NCBI GenBank assembly: GCA_963818925.1
Contig: CAWFTN010000001.1
Coordinates: 372,001-436,000, forward strand
From: JAMXLG01 sp963818925
Lineage (GTDB): Bacteria; Vulcanimicrobiota; Vulcanimicrobiia; Vulcanimicrobiales; Vulcanimicrobiaceae
Reading direction: 5' to 3'
Length of the DNA: 64,000 nucleotides
Below the pieces are notes generated by a model. It searched no databases. It was given only the letters and a program-made list of their open reading frames with translations, and was not told the origin of the DNA. The position numbers were made by a program, and so were the translations under genes. Positions 7,887 through 15,963 of this stretch are shown piece by piece (positions within the stretch are counted from its first letter, which is position 1; every line of letters begins with the position of its first letter).

Positions 7887-9947
7887 TTAGACGGCGGCCT
7901 TCGGTCCGACTCGATTTCCCGGGACGGCATCGTACCGCTCGTGGCGAGCGCTATACGTGCCTAGGCCCTGCGTTGCGGTCCGAAGCTCCGTGATATAGCG
8001 CGAAAGCTCCACTTGCGGCACGTCGGCCTCCACGACGTCGAACCCGCCGCGATCGGCCGGATTCATGCCGAGAATCTGTCCCCGTTTGCCGGTGAGCTGC
8101 TGAATCACCGTCGACGTGTATGACGTCGGTACGGTGACGGTCACATGGGAAACGGGCTCGAGCACGACCGGGTGGCACTTGGGAAGCGCGTCCCGAACGC
8201 CCATCCCGGCTGCGGTTTTGAACGACTGTTCGCTCGAGTCGACGTCATGATACTGACCGTCATAGAGCGTCACGTGGATGTCCGTCACGGGGTATCCGCC
8301 CGGGCCGTGCATGAGCGCCTCGCGGACGCCTTTCTCAACCGCCGGGATGAATTGCCTCGGAACGACACCGCCGACGATTTTCTCGTCGAACGTTACGCCG
8401 TTGCCGCGTTCGCGCGGCTCGAAGCGCAGCCAGACGTCGCCGAATTGTCCGTGACCGCCGGTTTGATGCTTGTAGCGAGAGTGAATCTCCGTGCCGGACG
8501 TGATCGTCTCTTGGTACGGGATCTGCGGCGCGGCCATCTCGACTTCGACTTTGTATTTGCGCGCGAGGCGTTCCACGGCGATCGTGACGTGTTGCTCGCC
8601 GCTCCCCAGGAGCAAAAACTCGTTTGTGATGTCGGCGCGCGCTAAGCGCAACGCGGGGTCTTCATCGACGATCCGCGCGAGCATTTGGAATATCTTCGCT
8701 TCGTCGATGCGGTCTTTCGGCTTGATTGCCATGGCGAAGCACGGCTCGGCGAGCGGAACGCGCGGAAGAAGAACTTTGTGGCCGTTGCTCGTGAGCGTGT
8801 CGCCGGTTTTGACGGCTTCCAATCGTGCAATGGCGACGATCGCTCCGGGTCCGGCTTCCGTGATTGCTTCTTGCTTCTTGCCTTGCAGCCGATAGAGTCC
8901 GCCGGAACGCACCTTTTCGTCGTTGGCCGAGATATCGGTCAGCGTCGCGTCGGATTTCACCGTGCCGGAAAGCACGCGCACGACGGAGAGTTTGCCCGAT
9001 TGCGGATGAATGACGGTCTTGATGACGCGCGCGATGACCGGGCCATTGGTATCGGTTGAAATGGCTCGCCCTTCGGCGTCGACTTGTAGCGCTTGCGCCG
9101 GCGACGGGAGCCATTTTTCTATTGCGCGGACCAGTGCGCTCAGACCCGCGCCGGTTGCTGCGGACGCGACGAGTACCGGCACGATTTGATCGTGTGCGCA
9201 TTCATCGCAGAGATCACGTTCGACCTCGTCGAGCGGCGGTTCCACGCCTTCGAGCAATTCTTCCATCAGGTGGTCGTCGAAATCGGCCATCGCTTCGAGC
9301 AACACCGTATGCGCGCTCTTCACACTATCGAGAATATCGCCCGGGACTGCCGAATCGGTTTCGCCGTCGGCCGTAAACGCGTGCGCTTGCATGTCGGCGA
9401 GATCGACGTACCCTGCAAATCCGCTCGATTTATCGTTGGCTTTGGATTTGTCGAAGATCGGCCACTGTTCGGCAACGACGTGACGGCCGTAGAACGACTG
9501 CAGCGCTTGGAGCGTGCCTTCGAAATCCGCACCGGGGCGATCCATCTTGTTGATCACAAAACAGTGCGGCATCTCGAGGGACTCGAGGTAGTCGACGAGC
9601 GTTTGCGTGTGCGAAGCGCGCGAGGGATCGGCATCGACGACGATAACCGCGGCATCGACTCCGGCGAGCACCACTTTCGTCTCTTCGAAGAAGTCGATGA
9701 ATCCGGGACAATCGACGATCGTTGCGTCGATCGGTCCGCACGAGCAATGCGCGAATCCGACGGTGGTGGATTGCGCATGCGCTATATCTTCGGGTTCGTG
9801 ATCGGTGACGGTGCTGCCGTCGGCAATCGAACCGCGCCGGCCGATCGCGCCGCAATGCGCGAGCACAGCCTCCACGAGAGTGGTTTTGCCCGCATGATGC
9901 GGGCCCACGAAAGCGATGTTGCGTAGGCGATCGATGTCACTCGCCAT
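7887..9947 (-). CDS. EF-G-like translational GTPase paralogue
   Basis: A 686-residue protein with the full EF-G domain order. The G domain has a P-loop GPHHAGKTTL (15-24) and NKMD (133-136). It is followed by domain II (PVIARVIKTVIHPQSGKLS), domain III, domain IV with a HGQFGDVWLRFEPRE segment, and domain V ending near RTATQGLGTYSARHERY. The G3 motif reads DCPGF instead of the usual DTPGH, so the catalytic His is Phe. Such replacement is known in secondary EF-G-like proteins (mycobacterial EFG2 type) that lack normal ribosome-stimulated GTPase activity. It is therefore unlikely to be the housekeeping fusA, and no rps12/rps7/tuf context is present. Confidence 0.88.
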   Translation of the reverse strand: MASDIDRLRNIAFVGPHHAGKTTLVEAVLAHCGAIGRRGSIADGSTVTDHEPEDIAHAQSTTVGFAHCSCGPIDATIVDCPGFIDFFEETKVVLAGVDAAVIVVDADPSRASHTQTLVDYLESLEMPHCFVINKMDRPGADFEGTLQALQSFYGRHVVAEQWPIFDKSKANDKSSGFAGYVDLADMQAHAFTADGETDSAVPGDILDSVKSAHTVLLEAMADFDDHLMEELLEGVEPPLDEVERDLCDECAHDQIVPVLVASAATGAGLSALVRAIEKWLPSPAQALQVDAEGRAISTDTNGPVIARVIKTVIHPQSGKLSVVRVLSGTVKSDATLTDISANDEKVRSGGLYRLQGKKQEAITEAGPGAIVAIARLEAVKTGDTLTSNGHKVLLPRVPLAEPCFAMAIKPKDRIDEAKIFQMLARIVDEDPALRLARADITNEFLLLGSGEQHVTIAVERLARKYKVEVEMAAPQIPYQETITSGTEIHSRYKHQTGGHGQFGDVWLRFEPRERGNGVTFDEKIVGGVVPRQFIPAVEKGVREALMHGPGGYPVTDIHVTLYDGQYHDVDSSEQSFKTAAGMGVRDALPKCHPVVLEPVSHVTVTVPTSYTSTVIQQLTGKRGQILGMNPADRGGFDVVEADVPQVELSRYITELRTATQGLGTYSARHERYDAVPGNRVGPKAAV

Positions 9948-9989
9948 GCGACCACTCTCCTTACGCCGGAGAGATCCCGACCCTCCGGA

Positions 9990-11774
9990 CTAGCGCTTCT
10001 TTGTTGAAGATTTTTTCTTCGTCGTCCCTTTACTAGACGGCTTCGATGTTTTTTTCACCGGCTTCGCAGCCGGTGCGAATTTTTTCGCAGTGCTTTTCTT
10101 TGCGTGCGCTTTTGCCACAGATTTCGCCGCGGTCTTTTTCGCTTTGACGACCGGCTTCGCGGCGAGCTTCTTCGGTGCCGCTTTCTTGCTTGTCGCTTTC
10201 TTTGCAGCGGGCGCAGCCTTCTTTGCCGCGACTTTTTTCGCGGGCGCGGCCTTTTTCGCAGTCAGCTTCTTTGCCGGCGCGGCTTTCGTTCCGTTCGTCG
10301 TCTTCTTCGCTGCTGCGGGTTTCTTTTCGACAGGCGCCTTCTTTTCAATAGGCGCCTTCTTTTCAACGGGCGCCTTCTTTTCAACGGGCGCCTTCTTTTC
10401 AACGGGCGTCTTCTTTTCGGCGGGCACTTTCTTCTCGGCGACCGGCTTCTTTTCGGGTGCCGGGGGCTTCTCCGTACTCTTCGTGTCCTTTGCTTTCGCT
10501 GAGGACGCTGCAGATTCGGCGCTGCGTTTTGAAGATGACGACGTTGCTTTCGCGGGCTGCTCTTCGGGCGTCACCGCGGGTTTCTTCGTCGTGCGCGCAG
10601 GACTGCTCGCGCGTTTCTTCGGACCGGTGTCGCGCGAGGTCTTTGCAGACGCGGGTTCACGCGGCGCTTTTTCCGGCGGACGTTCCGGTTCTTCCGGAAG
10701 CCCAAGTTCCGCACGGCCGAGGCCGCTAATGCTGCTTCCGGGTTGTAGCGGTTCGGGTGCGCGCTGTTGCGCTTCCAAATGCTCGCGGGTTGCGCGAAGC
10801 ACGACGCGTGCGAGCCGACCGTTGACCGGGAAGACGATCTCGTTGATATTGCAGTCGTCGAGCATCTGCAACACGACGTCGAATCCGCCGCCCTGATCTT
10901 TCGGGCTGTGCGCGTCGGAACCAATCGCGATGCCGACGCCCTTTTCTTTCGCCTTGCGCATCAGACGCTTGTTGGCATCGATGTATTTCTGGCGCTGCTC
11001 GTCCGCAGATTCGCGATAGAGCGGGCGGGTGTTGATTTCGATCGCCATACCGCGCGCGGCCGCTGCATCGAGCATGCGATCCTCGTACGCTTGCAGCTTC
11101 GCGTCGTCCGGCCAATGTCCGAATGCCGCCGGTTTGTAGAAATGTCCGACGACGTGGCCCGGAAGCTTTTCGACGTCGTCGACGAGGCGATCGACGTAGA
11201 TTTCCCACGCGCGCTCGACCCCGACGACGTCCCACAGATATGCAAACTCGGCGTTATCGTAGGGCCATTGAAAATCTGCGCCCTTTTCAGGGTGATCGAT
11301 AGACAAGAAATGGACCGAGCGAATGATTCCGTCCGGCCGCATTGCGTCGACGATATTCTGCGCATCCGGTCTCGCACGCGGATCGTTGTCGACCTCCGCG
11401 CCGATCGAGAAACGCATGCCTTTGCGCAAACCTTCACTGACGACGGACGCGTGCGCGACGTCGACGCCCGCGGTTTCCGCCGCGCCGTACAAGTCACCGG
11501 CGTGCGCGAGTTTGAGCGCGCGCCGCACCGTGTGCACTGCTCCGGGATCTTCAAACGTCAGATAATTGACGTGATCGCTCACCATCATATATCGCGGCGA
11601 GTTGCGACGGCACGCATGATAAAACCACAGGAACAGCATGCGCGGTGAATACGCAATCGGACGTTCCTCAGCAAAAGGACGGTGCTCGCCCTTCGCGTGA
11701 CCGTGAATATCGGGAATGGCCCAGAGGCGTGGGTCGCTCAGCGTTCTACTTCCTTTACACCGCGGGGGATCCAC
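9990..11774 (-). CDS. PHP-domain metal-dependent hydrolase with histone-H1-like Lys/Ala-rich tail
   Basis: A 594-residue two-part protein. Residues 1 to about 340 form a PHP phosphoesterase-like domain: metal-binding elements IPDIHGHAKG, VSDHVNY, IGAEV, GHFYKPAAFGH, AIEINTRP and GSDAHSP are all present in family order. From about 345 to the end the chain is low complexity, rich in Lys, Ala, Pro, Ser and Thr. It includes repeated PVEKKA units and then AAKKA/PAKK repeats like bacterial histone H1-like proteins. The tail probably binds nucleic acid or other polyanions, and may tether the PHP enzyme to the nucleoid; that is inference. The GTG start at 11774 overlaps the upstream gene by 37 bases; a slightly later start is possible. 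Confidence 0.8.
   Translation of the reverse strand: MDPPRCKGSRTLSDPRLWAIPDIHGHAKGEHRPFAEERPIAYSPRMLFLWFYHACRRNSPRYMMVSDHVNYLTFEDPGAVHTVRRALKLAHAGDLYGAAETAGVDVAHASVVSEGLRKGMRFSIGAEVDNDPRARPDAQNIVDAMRPDGIIRSVHFLSIDHPEKGADFQWPYDNAEFAYLWDVVGVERAWEIYVDRLVDDVEKLPGHVVGHFYKPAAFGHWPDDAKLQAYEDRMLDAAAARGMAIEINTRPLYRESADEQRQKYIDANKRLMRKAKEKGVGIAIGSDAHSPKDQGGGFDVVLQMLDDCNINEIVFPVNGRLARVVLRATREHLEAQQRAPEPLQPGSSISGLGRAELGLPEEPERPPEKAPREPASAKTSRDTGPKKRASSPARTTKKPAVTPEEQPAKATSSSSKRSAESAASSAKAKDTKSTEKPPAPEKKPVAEKKVPAEKKTPVEKKAPVEKKAPVEKKAPIEKKAPVEKKPAAAKKTTNGTKAAPAKKLTAKKAAPAKKVAAKKAAPAAKKATSKKAAPKKLAAKPVVKAKKTAAKSVAKAHAKKSTAKKFAPAAKPVKKTSKPSSKGTTKKKSSTKKR
10321..10446. repeat. 18-bp tandem repeat encoding (P)VEKKAP units
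   Basis: About seven consecutive 18-base units with the core TTCTTTTCAACGGGCGCC on the + strand. Two central copies are identical and the outer copies diverge. On the minus strand each unit encodes six residues of the Lys-rich tail (variants of APVEKK). The unit length is a multiple of three, so copy-number change would lengthen or shorten the tail without a frameshift. Confidence 0.9.
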
Positions 11775-12445
11775 GTGGACTTACCTTGGGCGCGCGCCTT
11801 CGCGGCCTCCGGCGTCCGTTGTTCGACCCACGGCACGATCGTTTCAATCATGGTTTCGATGCCCTTTTTCATCAGATCGAGGGTCATCGAGGCGTTGGAT
11901 TCACTTCCGGCCGCAATCGCTTGTGCGGGAAGATACGGCAGATGGACGAGGCCTGCCACCACCGGCGGCGCGGCGTGTTCCGTTAACCCGAGAATCTCGT
12001 ACAGCGCCTGATTCCCAATAAACGTGCCGGCGGAATTCGAAACGTATCCCGGAACCGCGTTCGCGGTCCATGATTCGACGATCCGGTCGAAGGGCAGATT
12101 GGAAAGGCGCGCATCGGCACCGCCGCGGGAGATGACGTCGGCTTTGCGCATGACGCCGACATTGTCGGGGTGTTCGAAGTCGAGGACGTTGACTGCGACG
12201 CGTTCCATTGAGAGCGCCGTGCGTCCGCCCAACTGCATGAGCGCGATCACGATATCGGGATCGTCCTCGAGTAGGGCGCGCTCGAAGCGCTCGCGGACAT
12301 TCCGCGTCTCAACCGGGATAATCCGCACGGCGAGCGTACGGCCCGCCAGCGTTCGTCCATCCAGACTACGCGCGACCATTTCACCGGGGTTTACTTTATC
12401 ATCGCCAAATGCTTCGAAGCCGGCGATGAGGACACGTCTTGCCAC
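11738..12445 (-). CDS. Pyroglutamyl-peptidase I (C15) homologue lacking the catalytic Cys
   Basis: A 235-residue member of peptidase family C15, which normally removes N-terminal pyroglutamate. The N-terminal VLIAGFEAFG and the Glu motif GGRTALSMERVAVN (Glu81) are conserved, as is GLVHLPYLP with His168. The cysteine motif, normally SAGTY.CN, here reads SAGTFIGN, so residue 144 is Gly (codon GGG) in place of the nucleophile Cys144. The alignment is gap-free to the Glu81/Cys144/His168 numbering of the Bacillus enzyme. It may be inactive as a peptidase or have a different role. It lies upstream of, and overlaps, the PHP gene. Confidence 0.85.
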   Translation of the reverse strand: MARRVLIAGFEAFGDDKVNPGEMVARSLDGRTLAGRTLAVRIIPVETRNVRERFERALLEDDPDIVIALMQLGGRTALSMERVAVNVLDFEHPDNVGVMRKADVISRGGADARLSNLPFDRIVESWTANAVPGYVSNSAGTFIGNQALYEILGLTEHAAPPVVAGLVHLPYLPAQAIAAGSESNASMTLDLMKKGIETMIETIVPWVEQRTPEAAKARAQGKSTWIPRGVKEVER

Positions 12446-12474
12446 CTTCGTTATGTTTTACGAGGCGGCCGTAC

Positions 12475-13209
12475 CTAACCTCTGTAGCCTTCCAGTTTGA
12501 GGAGGCGAGCCTTCATCTCCAAGCCGTAGCCGTAATCATGCAGGTCGCCGGACGAGTCGACCACCCGATGGCACGGGAAGAGCAACGGCAACGGATTGCG
12601 CGCCATCACTTGCCCGACCGCTCGTGCGGCACGCGGACGTCCGATCTGCGAGGCGACCCATGAATACGAACGGACTTCGCCGGGCGGAATCAGTGCGGCC
12701 GCGCGCAGCGCCGCCTGTTCGAACGGCGTGAGATCCTCGATATCGACGACCTTGTCGTCGATGCGCCACGTCTTGAAGAACTGATCGAGCGTTTCGCGCA
12801 GCCACGACGGCGCTTCGCCGAAGCTCACCGGGCGGCGCAACCGCGCTTCGATGCGCGAGCGCACCTCTTCAAACGGGTCACCGGTATCGACGCCGATGTA
12901 CGCGATGCGGTTTTCTTTGAATCCGACATAGAGCGCTCCGACCGGCGTCTGCACGGACGCGAGCACGATCGGCGTCGCGCGATCCTTACGCCGGATTACG
13001 GCGATGTGTTCGACGACTTTTTTCGCGAGGTCGCACGATGGAGCGGGTTGCGGCAAACATTCCAGGCAATACGCGATGCCTTCATACTCTTCGTAGAGCT
13101 GCTGGCACGGCGGACAGGCTTTTAAATGTGCGTCGACCGCTTCTTTGACGGAGGCCGTGCATGCGCCGCGTACCTCGTCCCATAATTCGTCGACTTCACG
13201 ACAGCGCAT
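12475..13209 (-). CDS. Anti-sigma-like zinc finger fused to O6-methylguanine-DNA methyltransferase
   Basis: A 244-residue fusion. Residues 1 to about 50 resemble a zf-HC2/ZAS anti-sigma zinc-binding domain (Cys3 and AHLKACPPC with His28, Cys32, Cys35). Residues about 80-244 are a complete MGMT/Ogt domain: VQTPVGALYVGF, RAAALIPPGEVRSYSW, RAARAVGQVMARNP and the alkyl-acceptor motif FPCHRVV with Cys213. It repairs O6-alkylguanine by suicidal transfer to that Cys. The start chosen is the ATG at 13209, with AAGGAG nine bases upstream; it overlaps the end of the ECF sigma gene by 14 bases. The position right after the sigma gene is where an anti-sigma factor is expected, so the protein may control that sigma factor. 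Confidence 0.85.
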   Translation of the reverse strand: MRCREVDELWDEVRGACTASVKEAVDAHLKACPPCQQLYEEYEGIAYCLECLPQPAPSCDLAKKVVEHIAVIRRKDRATPIVLASVQTPVGALYVGFKENRIAYIGVDTGDPFEEVRSRIEARLRRPVSFGEAPSWLRETLDQFFKTWRIDDKVVDIEDLTPFEQAALRAAALIPPGEVRSYSWVASQIGRPRAARAVGQVMARNPLPLLFPCHRVVDSSGDLHDYGYGLEMKARLLKLEGYRG

Positions 13210-13870
13210 GAAGAGGGGCTCCTTCGGGTGCAATTCGTCCGATCTGCGGGCCTAGAATCCGGCGCAGAATACGAACCGCGCGATGTACGTGAGATTTAAC
13301 CGTTCCGATCGGCTGATGGAGAATCTCCGCGATCTCCGGATGGCTGCGGCCTTCGATAAATCGCAGGGTTGCCGCCGCACGAAGGTGCATCGGGAGTTGA
13401 AGCAGCGCTTTTTCGACGAGCGCTACCTCGGCGTTCTGCTCGACGATCGTTTCCGGACGCGCCGGACCTTCGTTCGATTCACGCAGCAGGGCGTCGGGAT
13501 CGGCAAGCGCATCCAATGCGACATTCGCCGGACGCTTGCTGCGCAACCGGTTCCGGGTAACGTTCAGGGTGATCGTGTAGAGCCAGGGCTGTAAGCGCAG
13601 CTCGCTCCGTTGCTCCAGCGACATCTTGCCCAGTGCCCGGTAGGCACGGACAAATGCGTCCTGCACGATTTCCTCGGCATCTTCGCGATTACCGGTCATG
13701 CGCAGGGCGAACCCATACAACCGCCGCTGATAGTCGTCGACGATGCGGTCGAAGGTGTCGATACTGGGTACCGGTTCGCCCGCCTTCCTGGCGGACGGCG
13801 GTTGTGGCGGCTGCTGGACCGCTGGTGGCACAAATACTCCCGTGTGGAGCAGTGGTGCGACGGCGCTCAT
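13196..13870 (-). CDS. ECF-family RNA polymerase sigma factor
   Basis: A 224-residue sigma-70 family ECF factor. Region 2 is visible as DTFDRIVDDYQRRLYGFALR and NREDAEEIVQDAFVRAYRAL, with WLYTITLNVTRNRLR at the region 2.4 end. Region 4 is LPMHLRAAATLRFIEGRSH, EIAEILHQPIGTVKSHVHRA. A Pro-rich N-terminal extension of about 35 residues precedes region 2. Its 3' end overlaps the zinc-finger/MGMT gene, as in sigma/anti-sigma pairs. An upstream region of 242 bases separates it from a divergent gene and probably carries its own promoter. Confidence 0.92.
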   Translation of the reverse strand: MSAVAPLLHTGVFVPPAVQQPPQPPSARKAGEPVPSIDTFDRIVDDYQRRLYGFALRMTGNREDAEEIVQDAFVRAYRALGKMSLEQRSELRLQPWLYTITLNVTRNRLRSKRPANVALDALADPDALLRESNEGPARPETIVEQNAEVALVEKALLQLPMHLRAAATLRFIEGRSHPEIAEILHQPIGTVKSHVHRAVRILRRILGPQIGRIAPEGAPLHALS

Positions 13871-14043
13871 ACCTCACACCAAACAACTCTCGGCTCGCGC
13901 GTGGTTTCACACGCCGCTAAAAGGTTCTTGCTTCTGCTTTACCCATCCGGCACTCAGGATGTTTCCATCAGGAAGGGGGTCCTTGAGCGAACCCGAGAAT
14001 CCCGACCTATGGTACATGAAGTGCCGCACGCACCATCTCGAGG

Positions 14044-14080
14044 AACCGCCGGTCGCAACGAGCGACGCGGCGGTTTTTGT
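14044..14080 (+). terminator. Rho-independent terminator-like hairpin in a leader region
   Basis: The stem AACCGCC (14044-14050) pairs with GGCGGTT (14069-14075), with an inner TCGC/GCGA pair, and is followed by TTTTTGTTT. It has the form of an intrinsic terminator on the + strand. No + strand gene ends before it: the sigma gene diverges, and the next + strand gene begins at 14113. It therefore sits either at the end of a short untranslated RNA or as an attenuator ahead of that gene. Confidence 0.7.
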
Positions 14081-14112
14081 TTACAGCACAGTAATAAAGA
14101 CGAGGACCGCCG

Positions 14113-14505
14113 ATGCAGCAGGTGATCGAACCAACGGAGATTTCTTTCGATGCGTATACGATGTGCAGTTTCTTGCCGAACTTGGATTCGGGGCGGGCAA
14201 TACCGCTCGTGCTCATCGGATACCGCCGCAGTCAAGATCCGTGGTTCGTCTGGCTCGTTCCGAAAGAAGGTATCAGCGCTGTAGGCTTGACCGATGATCC
14301 GTATTACACCAAAGTTCTGCACGATCCGCACACGTACTTTACGAAGAAACTTTCGAAGTACATCGAGCAATCGGGCTCGGTGAAGCGCGGCATCGAAATG
14401 CTGATCGACTGTCACCAAAACCACTTGGCGTTTACGCCGCTAACGCAACTGAGTGAACTGCCGTTCCGGCACCCGCTCGAAGTTCAACTTGTAGGCGCGC
14501 TCTAG
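14113..14505 (+). CDS. Conserved-looking hypothetical protein, 130 aa
   Basis: I do not recognise this family. The 130-residue product has no signal peptide or membrane segment and a mixed alpha/beta composition (IPLVLIGYRR, PWFVWLVPKEG, then a Lys-rich helix YFTKKLSKYIEQS). An ATG with AGGA seven bases upstream supports the start. Codon use resembles its neighbours. A terminator-like hairpin lies 33 bases upstream of the start. The stop overlaps that of the convergent secreted-protein gene by 4 bases. Confidence 0.75.
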   Translation: MQQVIEPTEISFDAYTMCSFLPNLDSGRAIPLVLIGYRRSQDPWFVWLVPKEGISAVGLTDDPYYTKVLHDPHTYFTKKLSKYIEQSGSVKRGIEMLIDCHQNHLAFTPLTQLSELPFRHPLEVQLVGAL

Positions 14506-15254
14506 CGTTGAGCCTCTGACCAACTGACGCCGCCTTCGCCCGCGCGTATCGTCCGATGATAGATGATGCGCACGGGGACGGCGGTGCCGTCATTTGCAAG
14601 CTTTCCTTGGATAGTCAAGGTTGCGTCGAGCGCGACGAGCATCGAGTCGCGTTCCGAATAATACGCCGTGCCGTCCATGTGAATCGAGCCGTTGAGGCTG
14701 TCTTCGGGGTGTTGCGGAAGAGAGCCGGTCATGGGTCCCTGGGCGCTGAAACGCACGCCCGTCGACGAAACGTTCTTAATGCGCCCCTTCCCCGCCGGCC
14801 GCAAAAAGCCGTGGAGACGCGCGCCGCCGAGCGGCGAAGTCGCTTCGAACGGAACTGAACCGTGCAGGCGCTGTAAATCGTGCATCGTCGTCGCATCGAG
14901 TTCGATCGCAAACGGCTGGTTCAGGATCGTAAGAAAGTCCGGATCCTCGTCGACGCGGTCTTGAAAGCTGCCATCGCGGGTCATTTGCTGAACGAATCGC
15001 GCGTGCGCCGTCGCCTTTCCGGAATCGTCCGTCCGCGTGTATGTTGCCTCAGCGACAAAGCGCGCGCCGCTACCGTCGCGAGCAACGGAAAGGTGTTGCG
15101 TGCCCGTATACGCGATCTTGGTTTCCGGAACGGTATCGCCGATTCGGTAGATGTCTTGGCCCGTTACGCCGTACGTTTCGTCGGCTCGCGCGCATGCCAG
15201 TGCTGCGGCCAAAAGGACGGCCAAAACGGCCACTGCGCGTACTCGGGCTCCCAT
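14502..15254 (-). CDS. Secreted protein of unknown function
   Basis: A 250-residue protein with an N-terminal signal peptide (VRAVAVLAVLLAAALACARA, probable cleavage after ARA). The mature part is rich in beta-strand pattern, for example KIAYTGTQHLSVARDGSG, ARFVAEATYTRTDDSG and TAYYSERDSMLVALDATL, suggesting a periplasmic or outer-surface beta fold. No catalytic motif or known family is evident. It converges with the 130-aa protein gene and is followed, after 251 bases of its own strand direction, by no obvious partner. Confidence 0.75.
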   Translation of the reverse strand: MGARVRAVAVLAVLLAAALACARADETYGVTGQDIYRIGDTVPETKIAYTGTQHLSVARDGSGARFVAEATYTRTDDSGKATAHARFVQQMTRDGSFQDRVDEDPDFLTILNQPFAIELDATTMHDLQRLHGSVPFEATSPLGGARLHGFLRPAGKGRIKNVSSTGVRFSAQGPMTGSLPQHPEDSLNGSIHMDGTAYYSERDSMLVALDATLTIQGKLANDGTAVPVRIIYHRTIRAGEGGVSWSEAQR

Positions 15255-15274
15255 CTCTCTCTATCTCTAGCGTA

Positions 15275-15922
15275 TCACTCGCCGCAAGTGCGTTTTGGTT
15301 CGTAGCCTGACGCATCAAAAAACGCCAGCACGATCAGCGCGTCCAGCGGTATTGTATAGACTATACCCAACGGAACGTCACTCCAAAACGACGTAATCGT
15401 GATGTGATGTTGCGCCGACGTTGCCGTAATGGCGCTTGAAATCACTTGCGGAACGAACTGCAGCGCGAACAGTACGATCGCGCGCCACAAGGTCGCGCCG
15501 GTTAGCGCGGTGCGAATACTGCCGCCGATCGCGCGCACGACCAGGAACCACCACTGCTCGCCGTCCGCGACGACCGCGATCGCTTCCGAGAACACCGTCC
15601 CCGCAGCGATCAGCAAGATCGGGATGGCGAGAACACGATCGACGAGGTCGCCTTCGCCCAAAATCGCGACGCCGACGATCGTTACGTAGCTCGTGATGAA
15701 ATCGACGACGATGACGGCCCAGAGCCGGTCGAGGACACGCGTCCAAACCTCGCGCGGCGTCCATCCGTCGATATCGCCTTTCGCTTCGGCGAAGACGATC
15801 GTTGCGATGACGGCGTCCACGACGATACTCGATGTAAAGACATACGGGAGCGCCGCCTTCGTTTGATGATAGACGAGCCATTGCAACGCAATGGCAACGA
15901 CAGCAAGCCCCGCGTACAGCAA
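15275..15922 (-). CDS. Integral membrane protein of unknown function
   Basis: A protein of at least 215 residues with about five or six predicted membrane segments (LYAGLAVVAIALQWLVY, FTSSIVVDAVIATIVFAE, AIPILLIAAGTVFSEAIAVV and others). No family is recognised. The only canonical start is the TTG at 15922, but the frame stays open to a CTG at 15961, two bases after the stop of the upstream gene. A CTG start would add a basic N-terminus (FRRAVSHVARHA) typical of membrane proteins. Neither start has a clear Shine-Dalgarno sequence. Confidence 0.7.
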   Translation of the reverse strand: MLYAGLAVVAIALQWLVYHQTKAALPYVFTSSIVVDAVIATIVFAEAKGDIDGWTPREVWTRVLDRLWAVIVVDFITSYVTIVGVAILGEGDLVDRVLAIPILLIAAGTVFSEAIAVVADGEQWWFLVVRAIGGSIRTALTGATLWRAIVLFALQFVPQVISSAITATSAQHHITITSFWSDVPLGIVYTIPLDALIVLAFFDASGYEPKRTCGE

Positions 15923-15963
15923 CGCGTGACGAGCGACATGGGAAACCGCGCGGCGGAACAGGG

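Noticed and set aside
13940..14043. Possible SRP (4.5S) or 6S RNA ahead of the terminator
   Set aside because: The GGAAGG stretch resembles part of the SRP loop, but the conserved partner bases are missing.
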